This document shows, one piece after another, positions 1 to 8,285 of a stretch of DNA of 64,000 nucleotides. The notes under the pieces are model-generated. The model saw only the letters and a program-made list of their open reading frames with translations. It searched no databases and was not told the DNA's origin. The number at the start of each line of letters is the position of its first letter. Position 1 is the first letter of the stretch. The position numbers were made by a program, and so were the translations under genes. The stretch lies in NCBI GenBank assembly GCA_903824725.1, contig CAIJXU010000064.1, forward strand, positions 124,001-188,000. The letters run 5' to 3'. Source of the stretch: an uncultured Bacteroidota bacterium. Lineage in GTDB: Bacteria; Bacteroidota; Bacteroidia; Chitinophagales; Chitinophagaceae.

Positions 1-93
1 TGTTTTTTTAATTATTGGTCGTTCTAATACAGAAATGTCTTCCTCTGTTTCTACATTATAATTGAATCATTTTTCAGACATTTTTAGCAAATA

Positions 94-137
94 AAAAAAT
101 CCCTTCATCACGATTAATCGGAATGAAGGGATTTTTT
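94..137 (-). terminator. Rho-independent terminator of the H1-like gene
   Basis: Two perfect 15-base arms (94-108 and 123-137) flank a 14-base loop and end in A/T runs on both sides, so the hairpin can work in both directions. It lies just downstream of the stop of the minus-strand H1-like gene. The loop contains the 10-base palindrome CGATTAATCG. Bases 1-93 hold no gene that I can recognise. Confidence 0.85.
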
Positions 138-156
138 ATGAATTTTACCGCTAAAT

Positions 157-507
157 TTAAGCAGTAGGCGTATCAGTTGTAGGAACAGTAAAAAGTGTTG
201 GTGCTACAACAGCTGCTTCAACAACAACTGGAGCTGCTTTTTTAACTGCTTTTTTTGCTGCTTTCTTAGGGGCTGCTTTTTTAACTGCTTTCTTAGGAGC
301 TGTTTTTTTCGCTGCCTTCTTAGGAGCTGCCTTTTTAACTGCTTTCTTTGTTGTTTTCTTTGTTGCTTTTTTAGGAGCTACTTTTTTCTTAGGAGCCGCT
401 TTTTTAGCTGCTTTCTTAACTGCTTTTTTAGGAGCTGCTTTTTTTACCGCTTTCTTAGGGGCTACTTTTTTCTTAGGAGCCACTTTTTTCTTGCTTGACT
501 TTGCCAT
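157..507 (-). CDS. Histone H1-like Lys/Ala/Pro-rich DNA-binding protein
   Basis: A 116-residue, extremely basic protein built from repeats of the type KKAAPKKAVKKA over residues 1-92, followed by a short non-basic tail (about residues 93-116) rich in Val, Ala and Thr. The composition matches the C-terminal arm of histone H1 and bacterial H1-like (Hc1/AlgP-type) proteins, which bind DNA by charge without a folded domain. A role in nucleoid compaction or stress is inference. The gene is monocistronic: it ends at a strong terminator and is divergent from the CoA-binding gene. Repeat number in such genes often varies between strains. Confidence 0.75.
   Translation of the reverse strand: MAKSSKKKVAPKKKVAPKKAVKKAAPKKAVKKAAKKAAPKKKVAPKKATKKTTKKAVKKAAPKKAAKKTAPKKAVKKAAPKKAAKKAVKKAAPVVVEAAVVAPTLFTVPTTDTPTA
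220..500 (-). repeat. Imperfect tandem DNA repeats encoding K/A/P-rich motifs
   Basis: Units of roughly 20-30 bases containing TTAGGAGCTGCTTTTTT and AACTGCTTTC variants recur through the H1-like gene. They stay in frame and encode AAPKKAVKKA-type peptides. Slippage or recombination between units would change protein length in whole motifs. Confidence 0.7.
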
Positions 508-550
508 GATGAATATTTGATTTTAGTTTGTAAAGTAGATTTGCATAAAA

Positions 551-569
551 TTACAATGTTTTATTGTAA
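551..569. promoter_or_regulatory. Perfect inverted repeat in divergent intergenic region
   Basis: TTACAAT (551-557) and ATTGTAA (563-569) are exact reverse complements separated by GTTTT. The site lies between the divergent H1-like and CoA-binding genes, about 45 bases from each start, where a dimeric regulator could act on both. No regulator is identified. Confidence 0.35.
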
Positions 570-599
570 CAAAATTAATTCTATTCATCTATTTAATAA

Positions 600-607
600 T
601 AGATTTG
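600..607 (+). promoter_or_regulatory. Bacteroidota -7 box TAGATTTG
   Basis: An exact match to the TAnnTTTG -7 element, ending 4 bases before the ATG of the CoA-binding gene. A transcript starting the usual few bases downstream would have almost no leader. I see no clear -33 element. Confidence 0.5.
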
Positions 608-611
608 TAAA

Positions 612-977
612 ATGAAAACACCAGTCACTTTGGTTTTAGGCGCATCGCCCAATCCTGATCGTTATAGTTTTTTAGCAACTAATTTATTACATGAAAAAGG
701 GCTATCTGTATATCCTTATGGCATAAAAAAGGGAATGATTGATGAAATTGAAATTTTAAACGAATGGCCTAGTCAAATTCCTATTGATACTGTGACATTA
801 TACTTAGGCGCAGCTGCTCAAGCGGAATATTTGGATGCTATTATTGCTTTACATCCTCGTCGCATCATTTTTAATCCAGGTACCGAGAACCCTTTACTAG
901 CAACACTTGCAGCCAAGGAAGGTATACAAACCATGGAAGCTTGTACCCTTGTATTACTGAGAACAGGTCAATATTAG
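612..977 (+). CDS. CoA-binding domain protein (CoA_binding_2 family)
   Basis: A 121-residue single-domain Rossmann-fold protein. The N-terminal stretch TLVLGASPNPDRYSF (residues 6-20) is the nucleotide-binding loop of the YccU/CoA_binding_2 family, and RRIIFNPGTENP (83-94) is the second conserved block. The family binds CoA or an acyl-CoA, but no precise reaction is known. The length is normal. The stop overlaps the stop of the convergent yifB by 4 bases, with no terminator between the two. Confidence 0.85.
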   Translation: MKTPVTLVLGASPNPDRYSFLATNLLHEKGLSVYPYGIKKGMIDEIEILNEWPSQIPIDTVTLYLGAAAQAEYLDAIIALHPRRIIFNPGTENPLLATLAAKEGIQTMEACTLVLLRTGQY

Positions 978-2518
978 TTTTTAAACTGACCCCAATTTGC
1001 TTTATCTAATGTTCTGTATTGAAGCGCCTCGCTAATATGACTTATTTGTATGTTTTTTTCCTCTTCTAAGTCAGCAATACTTCGACTTACTTTAATAATT
1101 CGGTCAAATGCCCTTGCACTTAACTGAAATTTTTCCATAGCTGATTTGAGTACTGCTTCTGCTTCGTTGCTAAGCGTACAATACTTTTTTAACTGTATTT
1201 TATTCATTTGAGCGTTGGTATAGGTTCCTATATCGTCCTTAAATCGATTGCTTTGAATATTTCTAGCTTTCATGACCCTTTCTGCAATGCTTTCTGAACT
1301 TTCTGCCTCCTTTGATGCCCTTAAATCATGATATAAAACAGGGGCTACTTCAATATGAAGGTCAATTCGATCCAATAATGGGCCAGATATTTTATGCATA
1401 TACTTTTGAATCAAAGGAGGGCTACAATGACATTCTTTTTGAGGATGATTATAATAACCACAAGGGCAGGGGTTCATAGCTGCAATCAGCATGAACCTTG
1501 CTGGGAAGCTGACACTCATTTTGGCACGAGCGATGCTAACAACACCTTCTTCCATGGGCTGCCTTAATACCTCAATGACGGAACGATTAAATTCGGGTAA
1601 TTCGTCTAAAAATAATACCCCATTATGTGCTAATGAAATCTCACCTGGTTGAGGATAGCTTCCGCCACCGATAAGTGCGATGGATGATAAGCTGTGGTGG
1701 GGGTGTCTAAATGGGCGGTGGGTCAATAATTTATTCACTGCATCTAATTTGCCTGTGATACTATAAATCTTACTGGTTTCAAGTGCTTCCATTTGATTTA
1801 ATGGAGGCAAGATAGATACTAAGCTTTTAGCCAACATTGTTTTTCCTGCGCCCGGTGGACCAATCATAATAAGGTTATGGCTTCCTACGCTCGCAATTTC
1901 TAAGGCCCTTTTAACAAGTTCTTGCCCTTTTACATCTGAAAAATTAGAAGAAGTGCCTTGTTTATTTTGAACAGCGTAATTGTTTCTTTTTAAGGGTGAT
2001 GTTGAATGAGGGTCTCTAAAAAAATGCACTACTTCAGTTAAATGCGCAAAACAAAATATATCTAATTGTTCCACTAAGCAGGCTTCTGCAGCATTACCAA
2101 CAGGTAGTAACATGCCTAAATAACCTTCTGCTTTTGCTTGCATGGCCATGGCAAGCACCCCTTTAATAGGATATAATTTTCCATCTAGTCCCAATTCGCC
2201 CATCATGATATATTGATCTAATAAATGAAGAGGGGTCACTTGTTCTGAGGCAGCTAAAATACCTATCGCAATGGGCAAGTCAAATGCGGCTCCCGTTTTC
2301 TTAAATTCAGCGGGTAATAAATTAATGACCAACTTGGTGCGCGGCATATGAAAACCATTTGCTTTAATGGCGCTTTCGGTTCGATCTAAGCTTTCTTTGA
2401 CAGAAGAATCGGGCAAGCCTACTATGCAATAGCCCTGTCCCATACTTACATTTACTTCAATGGTAATTGTAATGGCGTCAATGCCAACAAGTGCACTCCC
2501 TTTTGTTTGTACAAGCAT
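974..2518 (-). CDS. YifB/ComM family Mg-chelatase-like AAA+ ATPase
   Basis: 514 residues in the typical order: N-terminal ChlI/Lon-like subdomain (about 1-125), AAA+ core (about 190-395) with Walker A GPPGAGKT at 220-227 and a Walker B-type FLDELPEF, then a C-terminal magnesium-chelatase segment. CPCGYYNH and a nearby CHC are the cysteine signature of this family. ComM, the studied member, is a hexameric helicase that promotes branch migration of incoming DNA during natural transformation; whether this species is competent is unknown. It is the last gene of the ubiE-porT-dihydroorotase-mutS-like run, 45 bases after its neighbour. Confidence 0.93.
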   Translation of the reverse strand: MLVQTKGSALVGIDAITITIEVNVSMGQGYCIVGLPDSSVKESLDRTESAIKANGFHMPRTKLVINLLPAEFKKTGAAFDLPIAIGILAASEQVTPLHLLDQYIMMGELGLDGKLYPIKGVLAMAMQAKAEGYLGMLLPVGNAAEACLVEQLDIFCFAHLTEVVHFFRDPHSTSPLKRNNYAVQNKQGTSSNFSDVKGQELVKRALEIASVGSHNLIMIGPPGAGKTMLAKSLVSILPPLNQMEALETSKIYSITGKLDAVNKLLTHRPFRHPHHSLSSIALIGGGSYPQPGEISLAHNGVLFLDELPEFNRSVIEVLRQPMEEGVVSIARAKMSVSFPARFMLIAAMNPCPCGYYNHPQKECHCSPPLIQKYMHKISGPLLDRIDLHIEVAPVLYHDLRASKEAESSESIAERVMKARNIQSNRFKDDIGTYTNAQMNKIQLKKYCTLSNEAEAVLKSAMEKFQLSARAFDRIIKVSRSIADLEEEKNIQISHISEALQYRTLDKANWGQFKN

Positions 2519-2563
2519 CTTTTTTGCTTGAACCTACTTCATTATAATAATCTAGCTAAAGTA

Positions 2564-3892
2564 TTAATACTTGTTTTTAGTGATCTCTTTTAACAGGTCA
2601 ACCACCCCTTCTCGTTCTAAAATTAAATAGCCCAAACGGTCTTGGCTCACTCCTTTTTTTAATTGGTAATGAAACACAAGTTCTTTGTGGCGCACTTCTG
2701 TTTCAAAATAATCAAATTGAATATTGGAGTATTCTTTTAAGCCTTCACTTATTTCATATAAATGAGTTGAAATAATATATAAACTATTTCTCCAATGCTG
2801 TAAGCCTTTAATCACTTCACTGCTGCACTTCATCGCATCTTGAACATTGGTGCCTTTAAATAATTCGTCAATCAAAACAAAATACTTTTTCCCATCCATT
2901 ATTTTTTCAATGGTATTTTTTATTCTTTGTACTTCATTAAAAAAGTAACTTTCTCCTTTGACGACATTGTCCGCAATATTTAGGTTGCTGATGAGCCCAT
3001 CAAATAAGGTTAAATTTAATTTTTTCGCAGGTGCTCCTATTCCAACATGCGCTAGATATATAGCAATACCAATGGTTTTGATAAAAGTACTCTTGCCTGC
3101 CATATTCGCCCCCGTTAAAAAAAGCAAATTACTATTTTGAGTAAGTGTCAAACTATTATCAACTGCTTTTACAACTAAGGGGTGGATCGCTGATTCTATT
3201 TCAAGCTTAGGCGTTTCATCGTTTAACCAAGTAGGGAAAATAAATTGATAATTTTGAACAGCTAAGGCCATGCTATAATAAGCATCTAGTTCATAAAAAC
3301 AATTCAGTAATTCTAAAGTGTTGTTTTTGTATTGATATAAATAAAAGTAGGATAAGGAAAGTAACTTTTGTGGATGTTTCAAACTATTTTGATCATTTAA
3401 TTGAATCAAAACAGGATGACTAGTATATTTTTTTATTTTTTCAACAAGGGATGTAACAATTGGATTTCCGTTTTGGATATCAAATAAGGCTAGCCAATTT
3501 TGAAGATGTTTATAAAACAGATTAAGGTGTTCTACTGAATAACGAATAAGTGAATAATCTGAGGCGTTGAAAAATTGATACCAGTAAGCGCCAGCAAAAC
3601 TTATTTGAGTTGGGATTGTTTTAAAACCGGTTTCAAAAAATTTTTCCATCACCAAAGTGGTGCCATTGGTAATTTTCATTTCCTGAATAAAAGTAATTTC
3701 TTTTATAAACTGCTTGATGGCGTCCTGCCTTTGCTCTATGGAGGTAATTGAGGATAAAGGGTTGGAGAGAAATTGGTCCAACCGCAATTTACCCCCATTG
3801 GTTTTGCAAAAATTAAGGTAGGAGATAAGGCCGAGACTCTCGTCGGTATCAAATAAGCCAATATCTTTTAATGTAATTTTATCTACCAGCAT
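2564..3892 (-). CDS. MutS-family ATPase without mismatch-recognition domain
   Basis: 442 residues. The C-terminal half is a MutS domain V ATPase: Walker A GANMAGKST at 261-269 and Walker B FVLIDELFKGT, with the family's downstream STH (IISTHL). The first 250 residues resemble the helical core/lever part only. The N-terminal mismatch-binding domain (Phe-x-Glu) of true MutS is absent, and so is a C-terminal Smr nuclease. Proteins of this build are common in Bacteroidota and are annotated only as MutS-related; a role in DNA repair or recombination is inferred from the ATPase. It starts 11 bases after the dihydroorotase stop, so it is probably co-transcribed. Confidence 0.85.
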   Translation of the reverse strand: MLVDKITLKDIGLFDTDESLGLISYLNFCKTNGGKLRLDQFLSNPLSSITSIEQRQDAIKQFIKEITFIQEMKITNGTTLVMEKFFETGFKTIPTQISFAGAYWYQFFNASDYSLIRYSVEHLNLFYKHLQNWLALFDIQNGNPIVTSLVEKIKKYTSHPVLIQLNDQNSLKHPQKLLSLSYFYLYQYKNNTLELLNCFYELDAYYSMALAVQNYQFIFPTWLNDETPKLEIESAIHPLVVKAVDNSLTLTQNSNLLFLTGANMAGKSTFIKTIGIAIYLAHVGIGAPAKKLNLTLFDGLISNLNIADNVVKGESYFFNEVQRIKNTIEKIMDGKKYFVLIDELFKGTNVQDAMKCSSEVIKGLQHWRNSLYIISTHLYEISEGLKEYSNIQFDYFETEVRHKELVFHYQLKKGVSQDRLGYLILEREGVVDLLKEITKNKY

Positions 3893-3903
3893 AAAAATTA
3901 CTT

Positions 3904-5248
3904 TTAGCTTCTGGTAAATTGTAGCCTTTGACCTCTTGTGCTTTCGTCAAAAATTCCTTTATCGTAAACCAATTGGCCATTCACAAAAGTGGAATGAATT
4001 TGAAATGGGAAATGGGTGCCCAATAATGGACTCCAACCACACTTGTATAAAATATTTTCATTGGTGACCGTATAAGGAGCTTCTTCTACTAATACTAAAT
4101 CGGCATAATAGCCTTCTCTAATAAATCCTCTTTCTTTTATTTGGAAACATGTGGCAACAGCGTGACTCATTTTTTCAACCATTTTTTCCATGGTTAATTT
4201 CCCTTCCTTCACATATTTCAACATTAATAAAACAGGATGCTGTACCAAGGGTAAACCTGCATGTGCATGCGAGTAATCACCTTGCTTTTCATCCCAAGCG
4301 TGTGGCGCATGGTCGGTTTGCAATCACATCTAATTGATCATTAAGTAAGCCTTCCCATAAAGCAGCACGGTTTTCAGGTGCTTTGATAGCGGGGTTACAT
4401 TTAATTAAATTTCCTTTTGTTGCATAATCATTCGCAGTAAAATGTAAATGATGTACACATACTTCTGAGGTAATGCGTTTTTCTGCAAGCGGAAGCATAT
4501 TTGAAAATAATTGTAATTCTTTTGCAGTACTGATATGTAATATATGCAATCTTGCATTAAATTTTTTTGCCAATTGGATTGCTTTGAAGGAGGATTCAAA
4601 GCAGGCTTCTTCATTTCGAATGACAGGGTGATCAGAAATTTCTAGTATAACTTTAGTGGATTCTAAAGCTGCTTTATTTTTTTTAATAATACTTTCCTCT
4701 TCACAATGTGTCGCTATTAACAACTCCGATCCTTCGAATATCTTTTCTAAAACCAAGGGGTTGTCCACTAATAAATTACCAGTACTGGCACCCATGAATA
4801 TTTTTACGCCACATACTTCATTCTTTTTGTCATTTGTTTTTAATACCTCTTCCCAATTTTCTTGTGAAGTACCCATGAAAAAAGAATAATTCGCTAATGA
4901 ATGTTGTGCACCCAATTTGTATTTATCTTCCAATAAGTCTTGTGTAAATACCGGGGGATCTGTATTGGGCATTTCCATAAAGCTTGTTACACCACCAGCG
5001 ATGGCCGCTTTTGCTTCAGTATAAATGGTTGCTTTGTGCGTTAATCCGGGTTCTCTAAAATGTACTTGATCATCAATGGCGCCTGGTATCAGGTATTTCC
5101 CTTCTCCATTAATTTCAATAACACCGGCAGGCGTATCAATTTGAGTTGCTATTTTTTCGATACGACCATTTTTAATGAACACCTCCCCATTAAAACTTTT
5201 TCCTTCATTGACAATAATCGTATTTTTTATGATATAATCACGCATCAA
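3904..5248 (-). pseudogene. pyrC: Dihydroorotase, interrupted by a one-base frameshift
   Basis: Two overlapping frames (5248-4289 and 4323-3904) together give one full-length class I dihydroorotase of about 445 residues, which closes N-carbamoyl-aspartate to dihydroorotate in UMP synthesis. The N-terminal part has DDQVHFREPG, the metal site in the form usual for Bacteroidota, where the first His of HxH is Gln, followed by MEMPNTDP. The C-terminal part begins with the metal/catalytic TDHAPH motif. The frame breaks exactly there: the minus strand reads GCAAACCGACCATGCG where GCAACCGACCATGCG would continue in frame, so one extra A (about 4321-4323) is present. As no other damage is visible, a sequencing error or a very recent mutation is more likely than an old pseudogene. 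Confidence 0.85.
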
Positions 5249-5250
5249 TA

Positions 5251-5988
5251 TTAATTTTCGAGATGTATAGTAAAATAAATAAAGTTTGCATCTATTTTAT
5301 TTACATTATTAAATAACGCTTCAGTAGAATGATTGTCTTTTAAATTATTTAATCCGTAGGAAAATTTAATCTCTGGAGAAATGGTAACATATCTTAAATA
5401 AAAACTTAATCCCAATCCCAATTCGTATCCTAAGTCATTACCAGTTAATAAGGCCTTGTAAGGCAATCCTTTATAGCTATTGACTTGCTTTGAGCTTGAT
5501 AAATCAAAGTCTACTTTACCACCTGCAAATACATAGTGACGCATCATTCGTCTGTATCCAAACATATTGTAACGATTGGATTGCATTTTGAGTGCTAGAG
5601 GTAACGAAAGGATGGTTGAAGGGATGTCGATTTGATCGGTAACCGAATTAACCGAAAATCTAAAACTTTTTGTGCCACCAATTAATAACATAGGGTTGGC
5701 TCTTAATAAAAAATGGTCTGTTAATTTTAAAGTACCTGTTAATCCTAAATTAATATTACGACCATAGGCAGAGGTTAACTGATTTGCAAAATTGGCGGAA
5801 GTATTATTAAAAAATACATTTCTTTCAATATTTAACTTATTCATTCCTACTCCGATACTAATACCTAAATAATAGGGTAATTCGTCATGATCGGGTTGGA
5901 ACATTTCGTTTTTTTGAGCATTTAATGATAAGCTACTTATCATTAACATACTGATAATTTTTATTTGCTTCCGCAGTAAATGCTGCAT
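5251..5988 (-). CDS. porT: PorT-like outer-membrane protein (type IX secretion)
   Basis: 245 residues: a signal peptide (residues 1-24, ending SLSLNAQ) followed by a small beta-barrel with alternating strands and an aromatic C-terminus (FIYFTIHLEN). Length, the motif YYLGISIGVGMN after the signal, and position directly behind ubiE match PorT/SprT, needed for type IX protein secretion and gliding in Bacteroidota. The first 28 bases lie inside the 3' end of ubiE; an internal ATG (residue 14 or 16) would reduce the overlap and still leave a signal peptide. The assignment rests partly on gene order, so another outer-membrane beta-barrel is possible. gldKLMN of the same system lies 47 kb away. Confidence 0.72.
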   Translation of the reverse strand: MQHLLRKQIKIISMLMISSLSLNAQKNEMFQPDHDELPYYLGISIGVGMNKLNIERNVFFNNTSANFANQLTSAYGRNINLGLTGTLKLTDHFLLRANPMLLIGGTKSFRFSVNSVTDQIDIPSTILSLPLALKMQSNRYNMFGYRRMMRHYVFAGGKVDFDLSSSKQVNSYKGLPYKALLTGNDLGYELGLGLSFYLRYVTISPEIKFSYGLNNLKDNHSTEALFNNVNKIDANFIYFTIHLEN

Positions 5989-6704
5989 ATTCCTAAACTT
6001 AATTTTTGTTGACTAATATTTTTGAATCCTGCTTTTTCTAAGATACTTAAAAAATCTTTCCCTTCCGGAAAAGCGGCCACACTTTCGTTCAAATAAGCAT
6101 AAGCTGCCTTATTGCCTGAAAATATTTTCCCTATGGTGGGGGTAACCCAATTCATATAAAATGCATAAAAGGGCTTAAACCAAAATAGAGTAGGCTGTGA
6201 AAACTCTAGTATAATAATTTTACCACCCACTGTCAACACCCTATGCATTTCGGCTAGTCCTTTTTCGAGGTCAGCAAAATTGCGCACACCAAAAGCAACC
6301 ATGGCACCATCAAAGATTTGGTCGTCAAAAGGAATATTTTTACTATCCCCTAAAATTAATTGAATCGATTTGCTTAACCCTTTATTTTCAATTTTTATCC
6401 GGCCATATTGCATCATCCCTTCCGAAATATCCAAGCCCGTAATTTGTTTCGGCATAATTTGTCGATAGGCCATCAATGCCATATCTGCAGTTCCAGTAGC
6501 TACATCTAATAAATGATTTAGAGGCTTGCCTTTAAAATGGGCAATGGCTTTTTTTCGCCAGATTTGATCAATTCCTAAGCTCAAAAATCGATTCAAAAAA
6601 TCGTATCTTTTAGCTATTGAATCAAACATAGTGGCTACCTGCTCCTTTTTACCAGCATTACTTTCTCTGTAGGGAACAATAGGGTCGTGGGCGAATTGGC
6701 TCAT
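5961..6704 (-). CDS. ubiE: Demethylmenaquinone methyltransferase UbiE/MenG
   Basis: Class I SAM-dependent methyltransferase that completes menaquinone synthesis by C-methylation of demethylmenaquinone. Motif I LLDVATGTADMAL, the family signature YDFLNRFLSLGID near the N-terminus, GVRNFADLEKGL and the C-terminal block EFSQP are all present. The frame is open to 6761, but I chose the ATG at 6704 (MSQFAHDP...): it lies just behind a perfect -7 box and fits the family N-terminus, and the extra 19 residues do not look like protein. It heads the five-gene minus-strand run. Confidence 0.93.
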   Translation of the reverse strand: MSQFAHDPIVPYRESNAGKKEQVATMFDSIAKRYDFLNRFLSLGIDQIWRKKAIAHFKGKPLNHLLDVATGTADMALMAYRQIMPKQITGLDISEGMMQYGRIKIENKGLSKSIQLILGDSKNIPFDDQIFDGAMVAFGVRNFADLEKGLAEMHRVLTVGGKIIILEFSQPTLFWFKPFYAFYMNWVTPTIGKIFSGNKAAYAYLNESVAAFPEGKDFLSILEKAGFKNISQQKLSLGICSIYCGSK

Positions 6705-6708
6705 AGGG

Positions 6709-6716
6709 CAAAGATA
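6709..6716 (-). promoter_or_regulatory. -7 box TATCTTTG before ubiE
   Basis: An exact TAnnTTTG on the minus strand, separated from the ubiE ATG by only CCCT. This fixes the start at 6704 and predicts a leaderless or near-leaderless mRNA. Upstream lies the divergent rsgA start, so both promoters share about 78 bases. Confidence 0.55.
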
Positions 6717-6782
6717 CCAAATTTGTAGATGCTTTTTTGATGATGGGCTAGTTCTTAACAATTACTTTTATCTTCGTAGTTC

Positions 6783-7709
6783 ATGAAGGCAAGGATATAT
6801 AAATCGACAGGTAGCTGGTACTCCGTTAAATCGGAGGAGGGTTTGTTTTATCAAGCCCGAATTAAAGGGGTAATTAAGCTCGATGCTATTTCTTCTACCA
6901 ACCCTATTGCAGTGGGAGATTGGGTGCAATATGACATGGAAGATGCCGATAAAAAATCGGTGATGATTACCGATATTTTAGATAGGGATAATTATGTAGC
7001 AAGGCAATCGCCCCATAATAAAAGACAGCAACATATCATTGCTTCCAATTTAGATCAGTCCATTTTATTAGCGACTTTAAAATCGCCCAAAACATCCCAA
7101 GGTTTTATAGATCGATTTTTAGTTTCTTGTGAAGCCTTTCATATTCCAGCCATGATTGTTTTTAATAAATCTGATATTTATGGTCCTACAGAAATGGCGA
7201 ATTTCGATATGCTTAAATCCATGTATGAAGCCGTAGGGTATCAAGTATTTTTAATCAGCATTAATCAAAAGGAAGGACTAGAGGCGATTGAAAAACTGTT
7301 ATTAGGAAAAACAACTTTAATTAGTGGGCATAGTGGGGTAGGCAAATCTTCATTTATTAATTATTTATTTCCCCATTTAGATTTGTCCACGCAGGAAGTA
7401 AGTGGATGGAGTGGGAAAGGAATGCATACCACCACTTTTGCACAAATGTATGACCTGCCAAATAGCGGTGCCGTGATTGATACTCCTGGTATGCGTGAAT
7501 TAGGTTTGGTTAATTTAGAGAAAGAAGAATTGGCTCAATATTTTCCTGAGATGCGTGAAAAAATGCAAGGCTGTCAATTTCATAATTGCCAACACATTAA
7601 TGAACCTGGTTGTGCAGTAAAAGCCGCTGTGGAAAAAGGCATCATAACGGAAGCGCGCTTTTTTAGCTATGTAGATTTATGGCATGGGATTGAACTCAAA
7701 AAATACTAG
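6783..7709 (+). CDS. rsgA: Ribosome biogenesis GTPase RsgA
   Basis: 308 residues with the circularly permuted GTPase order that marks RsgA/YjeQ: G4 NKSD (128-131) first, then G1 GHSGVGKSS (182-190) and G3 DTPG (233-236). An N-terminal OB-fold (about 1-70) and a C-terminal zinc knuckle with C264, C269, H271 and C277 complete the family layout. The enzyme checks late 30S maturation and releases with GTP hydrolysis. It is a single gene, divergent from ubiE and convergent with the gamma-carbonic-anhydrase-like gene. Confidence 0.95.
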   Translation: MKARIYKSTGSWYSVKSEEGLFYQARIKGVIKLDAISSTNPIAVGDWVQYDMEDADKKSVMITDILDRDNYVARQSPHNKRQQHIIASNLDQSILLATLKSPKTSQGFIDRFLVSCEAFHIPAMIVFNKSDIYGPTEMANFDMLKSMYEAVGYQVFLISINQKEGLEAIEKLLLGKTTLISGHSGVGKSSFINYLFPHLDLSTQEVSGWSGKGMHTTTFAQMYDLPNSGAVIDTPGMRELGLVNLEKEELAQYFPEMREKMQGCQFHNCQHINEPGCAVKAAVEKGIITEARFFSYVDLWHGIELKKY

Positions 7710-7714
7710 TAAAC

Positions 7715-8251
7715 TTATTTCTTTGGGGCCTCATTGTACTGTTCAAACCAACTTGCATATTTGACATAATTATCAGAGATGCGATTTATTTCACCTTGAA
7801 TTAAATCCTCGTTCACCATTTTTACTTTTTTGGCAGGGACGCCTGCATAAATACTTCCAGCTTCAACAATGGTTCCTTCCAAGACCACAGCACCGGCTGC
7901 GATAATGGCATTAGAGTTTACCACACAACCATCCATAACAATACTACCCATACCAATGAGTACATTATCGTGAATGGTGCAACCATGCACTAATGCATTA
8001 TGCCCTATGGATACATTATTGCCAATATTAGTCGGATGTTTTAAATAAGTACAATGAATCACTGCGCCATCCTGGACATTCACTTTATTTCCCATCTTAA
8101 TATAATGTACATCGCCCCTAATTACAGCGTTAAACCAAACGGAACAATCATTGCCCATTTCAACTTCACCGACAATAGTGGCGTTGGGGGCTATAAAACA
8201 ATTTTCACCAAATTGAGGATCTTTTCCTTGAAGGGATAGTATGATTGCCAT
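7715..8251 (-). CDS. Gamma-carbonic anhydrase-like hexapeptide-repeat protein
   Basis: A left-handed beta-helix protein (about 178 residues) made of hexapeptide repeats such as IGNNVS, IGHNAL and IGMGSI, with the histidine pattern of the gamma-carbonic anhydrase family (HCTYLKHPTNIG, IGHNALVHGC). These trimers bind a metal between subunits; many YrdA/PaaY-type relatives have weak or unknown carbonic anhydrase activity, so the activity is inference. The frame extends to 8302, but the family N-terminus begins at MAIILSLQGK, so the ATG at 8251 is used. Only 34 bases separate it from the divergent aminotransferase gene. Confidence 0.88.
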   Translation of the reverse strand: MAIILSLQGKDPQFGENCFIAPNATIVGEVEMGNDCSVWFNAVIRGDVHYIKMGNKVNVQDGAVIHCTYLKHPTNIGNNVSIGHNALVHGCTIHDNVLIGMGSIVMDGCVVNSNAIIAAGAVVLEGTIVEAGSIYAGVPAKKVKMVNEDLIQGEINRISDNYVKYASWFEQYNEAPKK

Positions 8252-8285
8252 AAATATGCGACTTTTGTAATGCAATTTACAAGTA

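Noticed and set aside
1-93. Possible gene end at the left edge
   Set aside because: No open frame or family similarity could be supported in this short AT-rich stretch.
220-500. Repeats that could suggest a CRISPR array
   Set aside because: Units are imperfect, contiguous and in frame within a Lys/Ala-rich protein; there are no unique spacers and no cas genes.
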